A stretch of 9,248 nucleotides of DNA from Bacillota bacterium (GCA_023436525.1 JAEZIW010000210.1:1-9248); one strand, 5' to 3'. Counted from the stretch's first letter, positions 1 through 7,200 are shown. Program-made: numbers and translations. Notes: generated by a model from the letters alone, not told the origin.

Positions 1-544
1 CCGGAGTCGAGTTGATCAGCACGTCGATGGTATCAAGCCCGTCCAGCACATCGTACCCCACGGCATGAAGCTTGGGGTCTGCCTTTTCAGGCGTGCGGCT
101 GATCACAAAAATCTCCGCGGCCTGCTCGTCCTTGGCAAGCGCGAGTGCACAGCGCGCCGCTCCGCCTGACCCGAGTATCACCACGCGCCGCCCCGCAAGT
201 CCGAAGCCCTTTTGCTCAAGCAGCGATTTTAAACCATAGTAATCGGTGTTGTGGCCGATACGCTTGCCCGAGGAAAAATGCACCGTGTTCACCGCGCCGA
301 TCGCGTCGGCCTCAGCCGAAAGCACATCCAAATGGCGCATCACCGCAGTCTTGTGGGGGATGGTCACATTCACACCCGCATACCCTTGTGCCTGCAGTTC
401 AGAGAGCCGCTCGCCCAAATGGCGCTCGGTCATTTCGAGCAGCGCATAGTGCCCGAGCTTGCCCGTTAAGTGCCAGTATTTTTCGTGTATCTGCGGCGAG
501 AGGCTGTGAGAGAGCCTGCCACCGATTAATCCCGCTTTTATCAT
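1..544 (-). CDS. aroE: Shikimate dehydrogenase, 3' end cut by window edge
   Basis: Encodes the first 181 residues of an AroE-type shikimate dehydrogenase, the NADPH-dependent enzyme that reduces 3-dehydroshikimate to shikimate in the cytoplasm. The N-terminal substrate domain shows GLIGGRLSHSLSP (residues 5-17, with the shikimate-binding serines S14 and S16), NVTIPHK (59-65, catalytic Lys65), AIGAVNTV (81-88) and GHNTDYYG (97-104, catalytic Asp101). The Rossmann nucleotide-binding domain begins with GSGGAARC, followed by ISRTPEKA and the start of the LINSTP motif, where the window ends; the family is usually about 270-290 residues. The ATG at 544 lies 10 bases after the pheA stop and is preceded by AAAGGAG, a strong Shine-Dalgarno. 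It is the last gene of the aro operon visible here. Every catalytic motif seen is intact, so the identification is firm; only the C-terminus is unseen. Confidence 0.96.
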   Translation of the reverse strand, partial: MIKAGLIGGRLSHSLSPQIHEKYWHLTGKLGHYALLEMTERHLGERLSELQAQGYAGVNVTIPHKTAVMRHLDVLSAEADAIGAVNTVHFSSGKRIGHNTDYYGLKSLLEQKGFGLAGRRVVILGSGGAARCALALAKDEQAAEIFVISRTPEKADPKLHAVGYDVLDGLDTIDVLINSTP

Positions 545-554
545 GCGGTCTCCT

Positions 555-1673
555 TTACAACAGCATACGCGGGTAAGACCCGAGCCAGATGAGGTCTGCC
601 GCGGCTTTTTTGGCTTCGCTCAGCACGCGCTTCACCGTTTCGTTCTCGGCGCTGCCCTCAAAATCGAGATGGAACAGGTATTCAAACGGCCTGTCCTTAA
701 GCGGCCGCGATTCGAGCTTCATGATGTTGATACCCGTAAATATCTTGAGCATATCGCAGAGTGAGCCGGGGCGGTGCTCCACCTTAAAAACAATGCTCGT
801 TTTGTCGCACGCGGGGGTGAGCACCGGCTTTCTTGCCACCACCACAAAGCGCGTGGAGTTGCCCTGGCTGTTCTGAATGTTTTGCGCCAGTACCTTGAGC
901 CCGTATTCCTTGGCCGATTGTATAGCCGCGATGCATCCGAGCGACTTGTCCTTTTGCGCCGCGACTTTCATTGCTGCCTGCGCGGTGCTGAGCGCCGGGA
1001 ATGCGGTGATCGCCGGGTGCGCGTGCAAAAACCGGCTGCACTGCATAATTGGCTCCGGGTGCGAGCAGACCTGTGTGATGTCACTGAGCTTTGCATCCGG
1101 CAGGCCGAGCAGGCTGTGTTCCACCTTGAGCAGCCGCTCCGCTATGATAAAATAACCGTATTTGGCGAGCAAATCTACTACGGCGGTGATGCTGCCCGTT
1201 TCGGTGTTTTCCGCAGGCAAAATCGCGCGGCCAATCTCGCCGCGCCGCAACGCTTCAAACATGTCTTCAAACGCGTCGTAGTTTTTGAGCGGGGCGTTTT
1301 CGCCAAACGCTTCGCAAGCCGCGATGTGAGAAAAAGAGCCCTTGAGCCCCAAGAAACCGACGGCCGGATCGCTGCTGTCGCCGAGGTCGTCGCCGGGTTT
1401 TAAATGTGTGTGCTGGCGCTGCTTGCTCAAATCCATCAGCGCACGGAAGAACCGCCGCGCGGCCTCGCCGTTTTCGCCGTCCATCAGTCGCGAGAGCGCG
1501 CGGGATATCACATCGTTTTCGCGGCTGGCGTCGAATATTGGCTTTCCGTAGCGCTTTTTCACCTCTGCGATGTCGTCGGAGGTGCGCATACGCTGCTCAA
1601 AAAGCGGCACCAGCCGTGAGTCAATATCGTCTATTCTTTCGCGCAGAACGCGGATATCGTCTTCGTAGCCCAT
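555..1673 (-). CDS. pheA: Bifunctional chorismate mutase / prephenate dehydratase (P-protein)
   Basis: A 372-residue fusion that converts chorismate to prephenate and then to phenylpyruvate, the committed branch to phenylalanine. Residues 4-88 are an AroQ-type chorismate mutase with R11, R28, K39, D48, R51 and E52 at the positions of the E. coli P-protein active site. Residues about 105-280 are the prephenate dehydratase domain (VGFLGLKGSFSH, ILPAENTETGSI, and the catalytic NSTRF with T274). Residues about 293-368 are an ACT domain with RPGSL and ESRP (321-324), the usual Phe-binding motifs, so feedback inhibition by Phe is expected. The reading frame is open upstream to 1757, but the ATG at 1673 is preferred. 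It follows GGAAAGGGG, overlaps the aroC stop by one base (TGATG), and the extra 28 upstream residues look like out-of-frame aroC sequence. The downstream neighbour is aroE. Confidence 0.96.
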   Translation of the reverse strand: MGYEDDIRVLRERIDDIDSRLVPLFEQRMRTSDDIAEVKKRYGKPIFDASRENDVISRALSRLMDGENGEAARRFFRALMDLSKQRQHTHLKPGDDLGDSSDPAVGFLGLKGSFSHIAACEAFGENAPLKNYDAFEDMFEALRRGEIGRAILPAENTETGSITAVVDLLAKYGYFIIAERLLKVEHSLLGLPDAKLSDITQVCSHPEPIMQCSRFLHAHPAITAFPALSTAQAAMKVAAQKDKSLGCIAAIQSAKEYGLKVLAQNIQNSQGNSTRFVVVARKPVLTPACDKTSIVFKVEHRPGSLCDMLKIFTGINIMKLESRPLKDRPFEYLFHLDFEGSAENETVKRVLSEAKKAAADLIWLGSYPRMLL

Positions 1674-2752
1674 CAAAGTCCCCTTTCCGTCATGATATCG
1701 AGCATGCAGATGGCCGCCGCCGCTTCGATCACAGCCGTCGCACGCGGCACAATGCACGCGTCATGACGGCCCTTGACGACGACTGTTTCATTTTCCATCG
1801 TGTTTAAGTTCACCGTCTGCTGCGGTTTGGCTATCGAGGCCGTCGCCTTGATGACCGTCTGGAACACGACCGGCATACCGTTTGTGATGCCGCCGAGTAT
1901 ACCGCCGTTGTTGTTGGTTTCGGTAACGATCCTGCCGTCCTTCATGGCATACGGGTCGTTTGCTTCGCTGCCGCGCAGCTGCGCCATTTGGAAACCCGCG
2001 CCGAATGACACGCCTTTGACGGCGGGCACCGCGAACAGCAGCGAGCTAAGGCGGCTCTCCACCGTATCAAACATCGGGCTGCCAAGGCCTGCGGGCAAGC
2101 CGCAGACGGCGCATTCCACGATGCCGCCGACAGAATCGCCCTCGGAGGCCGCTTGCTTAATGCGCGCTTCCATCGCCTCGCGCTTGCTTTCATCAATCAG
2201 CGGGAACCGCATGGAGGCAAGCTGGTCGGCCTGTTCACGCGTGATCTGAGTCGGGTCAAAAGCCGTGTCCTCCACATCCGCGATGCGGCGGATATGCGTG
2301 GCGGCGTAGATGCCCTTTTTCGCAAGCACCTGTGCCGCGACCGCACCCGCAAACACGAGCGGAGCCGTGAGCCGTCCCGAAAAATGGCCGCCGCCGCGCG
2401 GGTCGTTAAAGCCGTTGTAGCGCACATAGCCGGTGTAATCGGCGTGGCCCGGGCGGTTGACGCGCTCGTCGTAATCGCTGCTTCGCTGGGCCTTGTTATG
2501 GAACAACACACACAGCGGCGTGCCGGTGGAAAAACCGTTTGCGTAGCCGCTCATCAGCTCAAAGTCGTCAGCCTCATGGCGCTTGGTCGACCACGCTTCG
2601 CTGCCCGCGCGCCGTCTGTCTAAAAAAGCGCGCAGCTGCGGAAAGTCAAGCTCGGTTCCCGGCGCAAGGCCGTTTATCACGGCGCCGATTTTAGGCCCGT
2701 GCGATTCGCCGAATATGTCCACGGTGAAATGGCGCCCCCAAATGCTGCTCAT
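1673..2752 (-). CDS. aroC: Chorismate synthase
   Basis: A 359-residue chorismate synthase, which uses reduced FMN to eliminate phosphate from 5-enolpyruvylshikimate-3-phosphate and form chorismate, the branch point before tyrA and pheA action. Family signatures are complete: GESHG (15-19, catalytic His18), RRRAGSEAWSTKRHEAD (46-62), NRPGHADYT (99-107, His103), DPRGGGHFSGRLTAP (117-131), GVSFGAGF, NNNGGILGGITNGMPV and GRHDACIVPRA near the end. The frame stays open upstream to 2815, but the ATG at 2752 is chosen because MSSIWG is the family's normal N-terminus. This ATG overlaps the aroA stop as ATGA, and GGAGGAAA sits just before it. The start overlap predicts translational coupling to aroA, and the stop overlaps the pheA start by one base. 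Length matches the monofunctional bacterial enzyme; no fused flavin reductase is seen. Confidence 0.97.
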   Translation of the reverse strand: MSSIWGRHFTVDIFGESHGPKIGAVINGLAPGTELDFPQLRAFLDRRRAGSEAWSTKRHEADDFELMSGYANGFSTGTPLCVLFHNKAQRSSDYDERVNRPGHADYTGYVRYNGFNDPRGGGHFSGRLTAPLVFAGAVAAQVLAKKGIYAATHIRRIADVEDTAFDPTQITREQADQLASMRFPLIDESKREAMEARIKQAASEGDSVGGIVECAVCGLPAGLGSPMFDTVESRLSSLLFAVPAVKGVSFGAGFQMAQLRGSEANDPYAMKDGRIVTETNNNGGILGGITNGMPVVFQTVIKATASIAKPQQTVNLNTMENETVVVKGRHDACIVPRATAVIEAAAAICMLDIMTERGL

Positions 2753-4014
2753 TGTATGTTTCCTCCCAATGCCTTTAAGTCGTCGTAAAACGCCGGATAC
2801 GATTTGTCGATGCATTCCGCATTCGGAATGCGGATATCGCCTGAAGCGCGTGCCGCGGCGACCGCAAAAGCCATCGCGATGCGGTGATCGCCGAATGTGT
2901 CGATTGTGCCGCCTCTCATCGCGCCACCCTGTATGATCAATTCATCGTTTGTTTCGTCTGCCTTGATGCCTAGGCTATGTAAATTCACTGCCAGCGCATG
3001 CAGGCGGTCGCACTCCTTGATGCGCAGCCGTGCCGCGCCTGTGATGCGTGTTTGCCCTTGCGCGAACGCCGCCGCAATGGCGAGCGGGGGCACGAGGTCA
3101 GGACACTGCGAGACATCAATCTCAGTGCCGGTTAATCGCGATGGCTTCACAATCAGTGCGCCGCCTTCATCCGTCAAATCTGCGCCCATCCGGCGCATGA
3201 TGGATAGAATCGCTCTGTCGGGTTGAAGCGATAGTGCATCTAACCCGTCAATGCGGATTTCGCCCGCAATCGCGCCCGCGACAATGAAAAACGCGGCCTG
3301 CGAATAATCGCCTTCCACTGTGATGTTCTGCGGCATATAGCTCTGGCCGCCTTGTATGGAGAAGCTGTCGCCCGATAAGCCGACAGCAATACCGAATCGG
3401 CGCAGCATAGCCACGGTTAAATCCACATACCCGCGCGACTCAAAGCCGCCGAGCACCGAAACGGATGAATCCGCCTTGAGCACGGGCAGCGCATACAGCA
3501 GCCCGGTCACATACTGTGAACTGACGCGCCCGTCGATGCTGTAGCTGCCGCCGTGCAGCTTGCCCGATACGGTCAGCGGCAGATTCGCATCCGCCGGGTG
3601 AGAAAAGGCTAAGTTTTGTTCATCGAATATCTTTAAATAAGCATCCAATGGCCGGTAGGGCAAACGCCCGTGCCCCGTGAATGTCTTGGTGCCTTCGAGC
3701 GTACACGCCACGGGTATTAAAAAACGCAGCGTCGAGCCGGACTCGGCGCAGTCTATCTTTGTGTCGCGTAAAAGCGAAAGCCCGCCGTTAACGGACAGTG
3801 TGTAGCAGCGCCCATCGGGTTCAACATCAACCGTGCACCCAAGGCTGCGGCATGCGCCGATGGTGGCGAGAATATCGCTCGATAGATCAACGTTTTTTAT
3901 CACACTACGCCCGTGCGCCATGGCTGCCGCGAGTATCGCGCGGTGTGCGGCGCTCTTGGAGGGCGGCACGGTGACACTGCCATGATAGGTGGCGGAGGAA
4001 ACGGTTATATCCAT
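2749..4014 (-). CDS. aroA: 3-phosphoshikimate 1-carboxyvinyltransferase (EPSP synthase)
   Basis: A 421-residue EPSP synthase, transferring the enolpyruvyl group of PEP to shikimate-3-phosphate. Visible active-site elements are PPSKSAAHR (17-25; K20, S21, R25), SSQ (165-167) in GRVSSQYVTGLLYALP, GDYSQAAFF, DLVPPLA (catalytic Asp306), RLRIKECDRL (329-338, Glu334), FGDHRIAMAF (374-383) and K404 in CIDKSYPAF. The PEP-binding loop reads ESGSTLRFL (91-99), not the enterobacterial GNAGTAMRP; this form is familiar from clostridial enzymes. The frame is open back to an ATG at 4044 inside aroB, but the ATG at 4014 has AAGGA seven bases upstream and gives a normal N-terminus, so it is preferred. It lies 10 bases after the aroB stop, and its own stop overlaps the aroC start. 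The function is clear; the glyphosate response cannot be read from this alone. Confidence 0.96.
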   Translation of the reverse strand: MDITVSSATYHGSVTVPPSKSAAHRAILAAAMAHGRSVIKNVDLSSDILATIGACRSLGCTVDVEPDGRCYTLSVNGGLSLLRDTKIDCAESGSTLRFLIPVACTLEGTKTFTGHGRLPYRPLDAYLKIFDEQNLAFSHPADANLPLTVSGKLHGGSYSIDGRVSSQYVTGLLYALPVLKADSSVSVLGGFESRGYVDLTVAMLRRFGIAVGLSGDSFSIQGGQSYMPQNITVEGDYSQAAFFIVAGAIAGEIRIDGLDALSLQPDRAILSIMRRMGADLTDEGGALIVKPSRLTGTEIDVSQCPDLVPPLAIAAAFAQGQTRITGAARLRIKECDRLHALAVNLHSLGIKADETNDELIIQGGAMRGGTIDTFGDHRIAMAFAVAAARASGDIRIPNAECIDKSYPAFYDDLKALGGNIQ

Positions 4015-4024
4015 GCTGTCTTCC

Positions 4025-5092
4025 TTATATAAAACTTTTGGCATCGCTTTGCGTTATGCGGTGCAGGAACGAGGTGCCCGGCTCCGATATCAGCACCAGC
4101 GTTAAGCTATCCGCCACGTTCTTTTTGTCCACGAGTATGCCCTTGATTATTTCATCTTTATCAAAAACGGAAATGTCGTGCGGCAGGCCGTATTTTTGCA
4201 GCACGGTGATGATGCGCTGCGCGGTGCCCGCCTGCGTGAGCCGCATGCTTTCGGATGCGGCTGTGATGGCGGCCATGCCGACCGCGACGGCACGCCCGTG
4301 CGTCATCGGCCGGTTCTGTTTTGCGCAAAGCCGCTCAATACCGTGGCCGATTGTGTGACCGAAGTTGAGCAGCATCCGCTCGCCGTTGTCCTTCTCGTCC
4401 GCGGCAACCACATCGCGCTTAATCGACAGGCATCGGGTAATCCAATCGGCAAGGAGATCCGATTCCTTACGGACGGGGCCATGTCGGGTAAGCTCATCAA
4501 ACATCTGTGCGTCGCGTATCAGCGCGTATTTAATCAGCTCGGCCATGCCGTCACCAAAATCAGCTTCGGGCAGTGTTTGGAGCAGCGAGGAGTCAACGAA
4601 AACAGCGCTCGGCTGATGAAAGGCACCCGCCAGGTTTTTACCCTCCGGCAGATTGATGCCTGTTTTGCCGCCCACGCTGCTGTCGATTTGAGAAAGCAGT
4701 GTGGTTGGAATCTGCACCACGCGAAGGCCGCGCAGGTAAACCGCCGCCACGAAGCCCGCAAGATCGCCCACAACGCCGCCGCCGAGGGCGACGACTACGT
4801 CGGCACGGTTGTACCCGTGCTGTGCGAGAGCGCTTAACAGCCGCGCAAACGTATCAACGCATTTAGAGGCTTCGCCGGGTGTCACGGTAAAAATATCATG
4901 CCGAAGGCCTGCCTCATTGAAGGCGGCGCAAACGCTTTTCCCGTACAACCGGTTCACATTGTCGTCAGTGATCAGCGCGAAGCGGCTTTTGGGAAACATC
5001 GCTTTTAAGCGGCCGGGCACGCTTGGCAGCAGCCCTTTCTCGATGAACACGGGATAGTCAACCGTTCCCGCATGCATGGTCAGCGTGTTCAT
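4025..5092 (-). CDS. aroB: 3-dehydroquinate synthase
   Basis: A 355-residue DHQ synthase, the NAD- and metal-dependent second step of the shikimate pathway, cyclising DAHP to 3-dehydroquinate. It shows GGGVVGDLAGF (104-114), the NAD-binding loop; IPTTLLSQIDSSVGGKTGIN (128-147), the substrate and phosphate site with K143; and the metal ligands E185 (in AELIKYA), H246 (in NFGHTIGH) and H265 (in THGRAVAVGM). The last motif is normally HGEAVAxGM, so residue 267 is Arg where Glu is usual; the metal-binding His is kept. The ATG at 5092 overlaps the tyrA stop as ATGA and is preceded by AAAGGA, giving a typical full-length protein and predicting translational coupling. The next gene, aroA, begins 10 bases after its stop. 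The identification is firm. Confidence 0.96.
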   Translation of the reverse strand: MNTLTMHAGTVDYPVFIEKGLLPSVPGRLKAMFPKSRFALITDDNVNRLYGKSVCAAFNEAGLRHDIFTVTPGEASKCVDTFARLLSALAQHGYNRADVVVALGGGVVGDLAGFVAAVYLRGLRVVQIPTTLLSQIDSSVGGKTGINLPEGKNLAGAFHQPSAVFVDSSLLQTLPEADFGDGMAELIKYALIRDAQMFDELTRHGPVRKESDLLADWITRCLSIKRDVVAADEKDNGERMLLNFGHTIGHGIERLCAKQNRPMTHGRAVAVGMAAITAASESMRLTQAGTAQRIITVLQKYGLPHDISVFDKDEIIKGILVDKKNVADSLTLVLISEPGTSFLHRITQSDAKSFI

Positions 5093-5922
5093 AAGCTCAT
5101 TCCTTTCGCCATGTTGGCAAGGAGCATTTCCAGCTTGTCTCGGTCGCGTTCGCTGAGCGCTTCGTCAATCGTATCAAGGTTATTCTTGAGGCGTTTTAAG
5201 CTACGCTGCAAATATTCTGCGTTGTCCATCAATAGTCCTGCCCAGAGCGGCGCATTGAGATCGGCCACGCGCGTGATCGCCTGAAAGCTGCCGCCCGCAA
5301 ATCGCTCCAACCCCTTGCCCACGGCATACACAGCGAGCGCGGCCACATGCGGCAGATGGCTCAAATCGGCAATCACCGCGTCGTGCAGGGCGGGGGAGAG
5401 CGAAGACATCTCGGCACACAGCAGCACGTCGCATAAGAACGTTGCCCAGTCAAGCGCCGCATCGGTGGTTTTTTCGGTGGGCGTTAATATCAGCCGTGCG
5501 CCTTTAAACAGCTCGGCGGAGGAGTTTAAGTAACCCACCTTCTCGCTGCCCGCCATCGGGTGCAGGCACAGCAGGCCGTGCTGCGGCAGCATCACGTCGT
5601 ATAGCGCATCCACCAGCGCGGTTTTAAGCCCCGAGAGTTCGGCAAACACGCCATTTTCTTTGAGGCGGTGCTTCGTCTTCTCGTACGCTTCGGGTATGGC
5701 GTGCGGCGGCAGCGCGCAGATGATGATGTCGAACATCGTTTCATCATCTGCAAATGCCGCTGCAATAATGCCCTCAGCCCTGGCGGCTTCAAGAGAAGCC
5801 TCATTTGTGTCAAAAGCATTGATATGCGTGCAGCCAGCGAGTTTGAGCGCTTTGGCGGCTGAGCCGCCGATGAGCCCAAGACCCGCCACGAGAATACGGC
5901 TGCCTATAAATCGATCGTCCAT
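5089..5922 (-). CDS. tyrA: Prephenate dehydrogenase
   Basis: A 277-residue TyrA-family dehydrogenase that oxidatively decarboxylates prephenate to 4-hydroxyphenylpyruvate, the tyrosine branch. The N-terminal Rossmann fold has GLGLIGGS (14-21) and an acidic residue at the end of strand 2 (D38), which favours NAD over NADP. The substrate half has HPMAGSEKVGY (121-131), SHLPH (188-192) and RVADLNAPLWAGLLMDN (218-234). The loop usually read as DxxSxK or DxxGxK is ELSGLK here (95-100), a conservative variation. There is no fused chorismate mutase and no C-terminal ACT domain, so allosteric control by Tyr through an ACT domain is not expected; control may rest on aroF and the leader attenuator. The ATG at 5922 shares one base with the aroF stop (TAATG) and follows CAGGACAATATA. 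Arogenate use cannot be excluded from the motifs. Confidence 0.94.
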   Translation of the reverse strand: MDDRFIGSRILVAGLGLIGGSAAKALKLAGCTHINAFDTNEASLEAARAEGIIAAAFADDETMFDIIICALPPHAIPEAYEKTKHRLKENGVFAELSGLKTALVDALYDVMLPQHGLLCLHPMAGSEKVGYLNSSAELFKGARLILTPTEKTTDAALDWATFLCDVLLCAEMSSLSPALHDAVIADLSHLPHVAALAVYAVGKGLERFAGGSFQAITRVADLNAPLWAGLLMDNAEYLQRSLKRLKNNLDTIDEALSERDRDKLEMLLANMAKGMSL

Positions 5923-6938
5923 TATATTGTCCTGCCCATCAAGTCGGCTGCGCCCTTGATCTTAGCCATCACATCCGAGAATTTCTCGGGCAGCAGCGAT
6001 TGTTTGCCGTCTGATAGCGCTTCGGTGGGGCTTTCGTGCACCTCAATCATCACACCGTCAGCACCCGCGCAGACTGCCGCAACGGATAACGGCTCAACCG
6101 CCCACCAAAGGCCCGTCGCGTGGCTCGGGTCAACGATAATCGGCAGATGGCTCTGGCGCTTGATGACCGGCACAGCGGAGATATCAAGCGTGTTGCGCGT
6201 GGCCGTTTCGAAGGTGCGGATGCCGCGTTCGCACAGCACCACATTCGGGTTGCCGCCCGCCGCAATGTATTCGGCGCTCATCAGCCACTCTTCTATGGTG
6301 GCGGATAGACCGCGCTTTAACAGCACCGGTGTTTTCGATTTGCCGAGCTCACGCAGCAGCACGAAGTTTTGCATGTTGCGCGCGCCCACCTGAATCACAT
6401 CCACCTTGTCAACGAACAAATCAACGTATTCAACACTGGTGATTTCGGTGACGATGGGCAGCCCCGTTTCTTTTTTGGCTGTTAAGAGGTAGTCGATGCC
6501 CTCGGTGCCAAGGCCCTGAAAGCGGTATGGGCTGGTGCGCGGTTTGAACGCGCCGCCGCGCAGGAAGTTCGCGCCTGCGGCTTTCACTTTGATGGCCGTG
6601 GAAACGATCTGCTCTTCGCTCTCCACGCTGCACGGCCCCGCCATGATGGCGAGCTGATTGCCGCCGATTGTGAAGCCGTTGCCCTGCACGACGGTATCGT
6701 CCGGGTGAAACGCGCGGTTTACCTTTTTGTAAGGCTCCTGCACGCGCATCACTTTTCTGACAACACTGCGTTCCTGTATCGGCTCGGTGTCCAGCGCGGA
6801 TGTGTCACCGATCAAGCCGAGTATGGAATAGTTCACGCCATCCATTCTCTGTACCTCTAGAGAATAGTCCGTTTCTAAAAAACGGATGAGGTCTTCAACC
6901 TTTTGTTTTTCCGCGCCCGGTTTCAAAATAATAATCAT
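5922..6938 (-). CDS. aroF: DAHP synthase, class I beta, with N-terminal regulatory domain
   Basis: A 338-residue 3-deoxy-7-phosphoheptulonate synthase that condenses PEP with erythrose-4-phosphate, the entry step of the pathway. Residues 1 to about 70 form the ferredoxin-like regulatory domain found on the Thermotoga-type enzyme (starts MIIILKPGAEKQKVEDLI), where Tyr and Phe act as feedback inhibitors in studied relatives. Residues about 90-338 are the TIM-barrel catalytic domain: AGPCSVES (100-107, metal ligand C103), LRGGAFKPRTSPYRFQGLG (126-144), TEITSVE, LLKRGLSATIEEW (206-218), VDPSHATG (269-276, H273), E299 and D310. These match the C, H, E and D metal ligands of the Thermotoga enzyme, shifted by one. 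It is the first structural gene of the operon and lies behind the leader attenuator. GGAG sits seven bases before the ATG. Its stop overlaps the tyrA start. Confidence 0.96.
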   Translation of the reverse strand: MIIILKPGAEKQKVEDLIRFLETDYSLEVQRMDGVNYSILGLIGDTSALDTEPIQERSVVRKVMRVQEPYKKVNRAFHPDDTVVQGNGFTIGGNQLAIMAGPCSVESEEQIVSTAIKVKAAGANFLRGGAFKPRTSPYRFQGLGTEGIDYLLTAKKETGLPIVTEITSVEYVDLFVDKVDVIQVGARNMQNFVLLRELGKSKTPVLLKRGLSATIEEWLMSAEYIAAGGNPNVVLCERGIRTFETATRNTLDISAVPVIKRQSHLPIIVDPSHATGLWWAVEPLSVAAVCAGADGVMIEVHESPTEALSDGKQSLLPEKFSDVMAKIKGAADLMGRTI

Positions 6939-6945
6939 TGTCTTT

Positions 6946-6963
6946 CTCCGTCCTTCCGTCCTT
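6946..6963 (-). promoter_or_regulatory. aroF ribosome-binding region with tandem 8-base repeat
   Basis: Read on the minus strand, AAGGACGG occurs twice in direct tandem (6963-6956 and 6955-6948), followed by AG, so the region holds several purine-rich Shine-Dalgarno-like cores. The proximal GGAG (6949-6946) is at the best distance, seven bases before the aroF ATG. The repeat directly follows the CTCCCTTTGA segment, whose 5' bases (TCTCC, 6973-6969) could in principle pair with GGAGA at 6949-6945. Confidence 0.7.
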
Positions 6964-6967
6964 CAAA

Positions 6968-6985
6968 GGGAGATTCCTGACTCCC
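6968..6985 (-). promoter_or_regulatory. Small hairpin before the aroF ribosome site
   Basis: On the minus strand GGGAG (6985-6981) can pair with CTCCC (6972-6968) around an eight-base loop. It is not followed by a U-run, so it is not a terminator. Its right arm is part of CTCCCTTTGA (6972-6963), which is also perfectly complementary over 10 bases to the 5' arm of the upstream terminator (7046-7037). The two pairings exclude each other, so this may be a switching element. The pairings are seen in the sequence; any function is inferred. Confidence 0.45.
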
Positions 6986-7013
6986 GATATTTTGTGCACT
7001 GTCGTGCGAATTT

Positions 7014-7044
7014 AAAAAAGGGAGCCCGGTAATGAGCTCCCTTT
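7014..7044 (-). terminator. Intrinsic terminator acting as the aro operon attenuator
   Basis: On the minus strand AAAGGGAGC (7044-7036) pairs perfectly over nine bases with GCTCCCTTT (7025-7017) around a ten-base loop, and the arm runs into six consecutive T (7019-7014). This is a textbook Rho-independent terminator. It lies between the leader peptide stop (7082) and the aroF start (6938), where a terminator makes sense only if it is conditional, so it is read as an attenuator. On the plus strand the hairpin is not followed by a T-run, so it acts in the aro direction only. Confidence 0.9.
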
Positions 7045-7081
7045 GATGACAATTTGATAAAAATTCTTTTAAGCCAGCAAC

Positions 7082-7183
7082 TCAAGACCGTGTCTGTTCG
7101 TATTTATTTAACGTAAAATATCCGAAGCGATAATAGCTCCGGCTGCTAAACGTAAAATAACGATTGGACATCAATCCGTTCAT
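7082..7183 (-). CDS. Tyr/Phe-rich leader peptide of the aro operon
   Basis: A 33-residue open frame starting MNGLMSNRYFTF and ending KYEQTRS. Nine of 33 residues are aromatic: Tyr at 9, 17, 18, 22 and 28 and Phe at 10, 12, 20 and 23, eight of them packed between codons 9 and 23 (7159-7115). There is no Trp codon. The start has its own strong Shine-Dalgarno (AGAGGGAGC, 7196-7188), and a promoter ends about 20 bases upstream. The stop lies 37 bases before the terminator hairpin. The arrangement promoter, short aromatic peptide, terminator, aroF is that of ribosome-mediated attenuation, as in the pheA and pheST leaders of enterobacteria. Scarce charged tRNA-Tyr or tRNA-Phe would stall the ribosome here and favour read-through. 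The frame is open further upstream to 7333, but that ATG lies before the promoter and has no good ribosome site. The peptide itself probably has no other role. Confidence 0.85.
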   Translation of the reverse strand: MNGLMSNRYFTFSSRSYYRFGYFTLNKYEQTRS

Positions 7184-7187
7184 GCCT

Positions 7188-7200
7188 GCTCCCTCTTTTT
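7188..7200 (-). promoter_or_regulatory. Leader peptide Shine-Dalgarno, complementary to the terminator 3' arm
   Basis: The minus strand reads AAAAAGAGGGAGC, ending four bases before the leader ATG at 7183. This strong ribosome site decides the short start. It nearly copies the 5' arm of the terminator (AAAGGGAGC), so bases 7199-7188 can pair with 7025-7014 (GCTCCCTTTTTT) over 12 continuous pairs including one G-U. That makes it a candidate antiterminator strand as well as a ribosome site. Confidence 0.7.

Noticed and set aside
774..1403. 209-residue plus-strand open frame
   Set aside because: It lies wholly antisense to pheA, has no family motif or ribosome site, and such frames are expected opposite GC-rich coding sequence.
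2749..4044. Claim that AroA is glyphosate tolerant
   Set aside because: The loop variant is seen, but tolerance cannot be inferred from this motif without tested close relatives.
4178..4837. 219-residue plus-strand open frame
   Set aside because: It is antisense to aroB, whose catalytic motifs are intact in the opposite strand; composition is that of a reverse-strand shadow.
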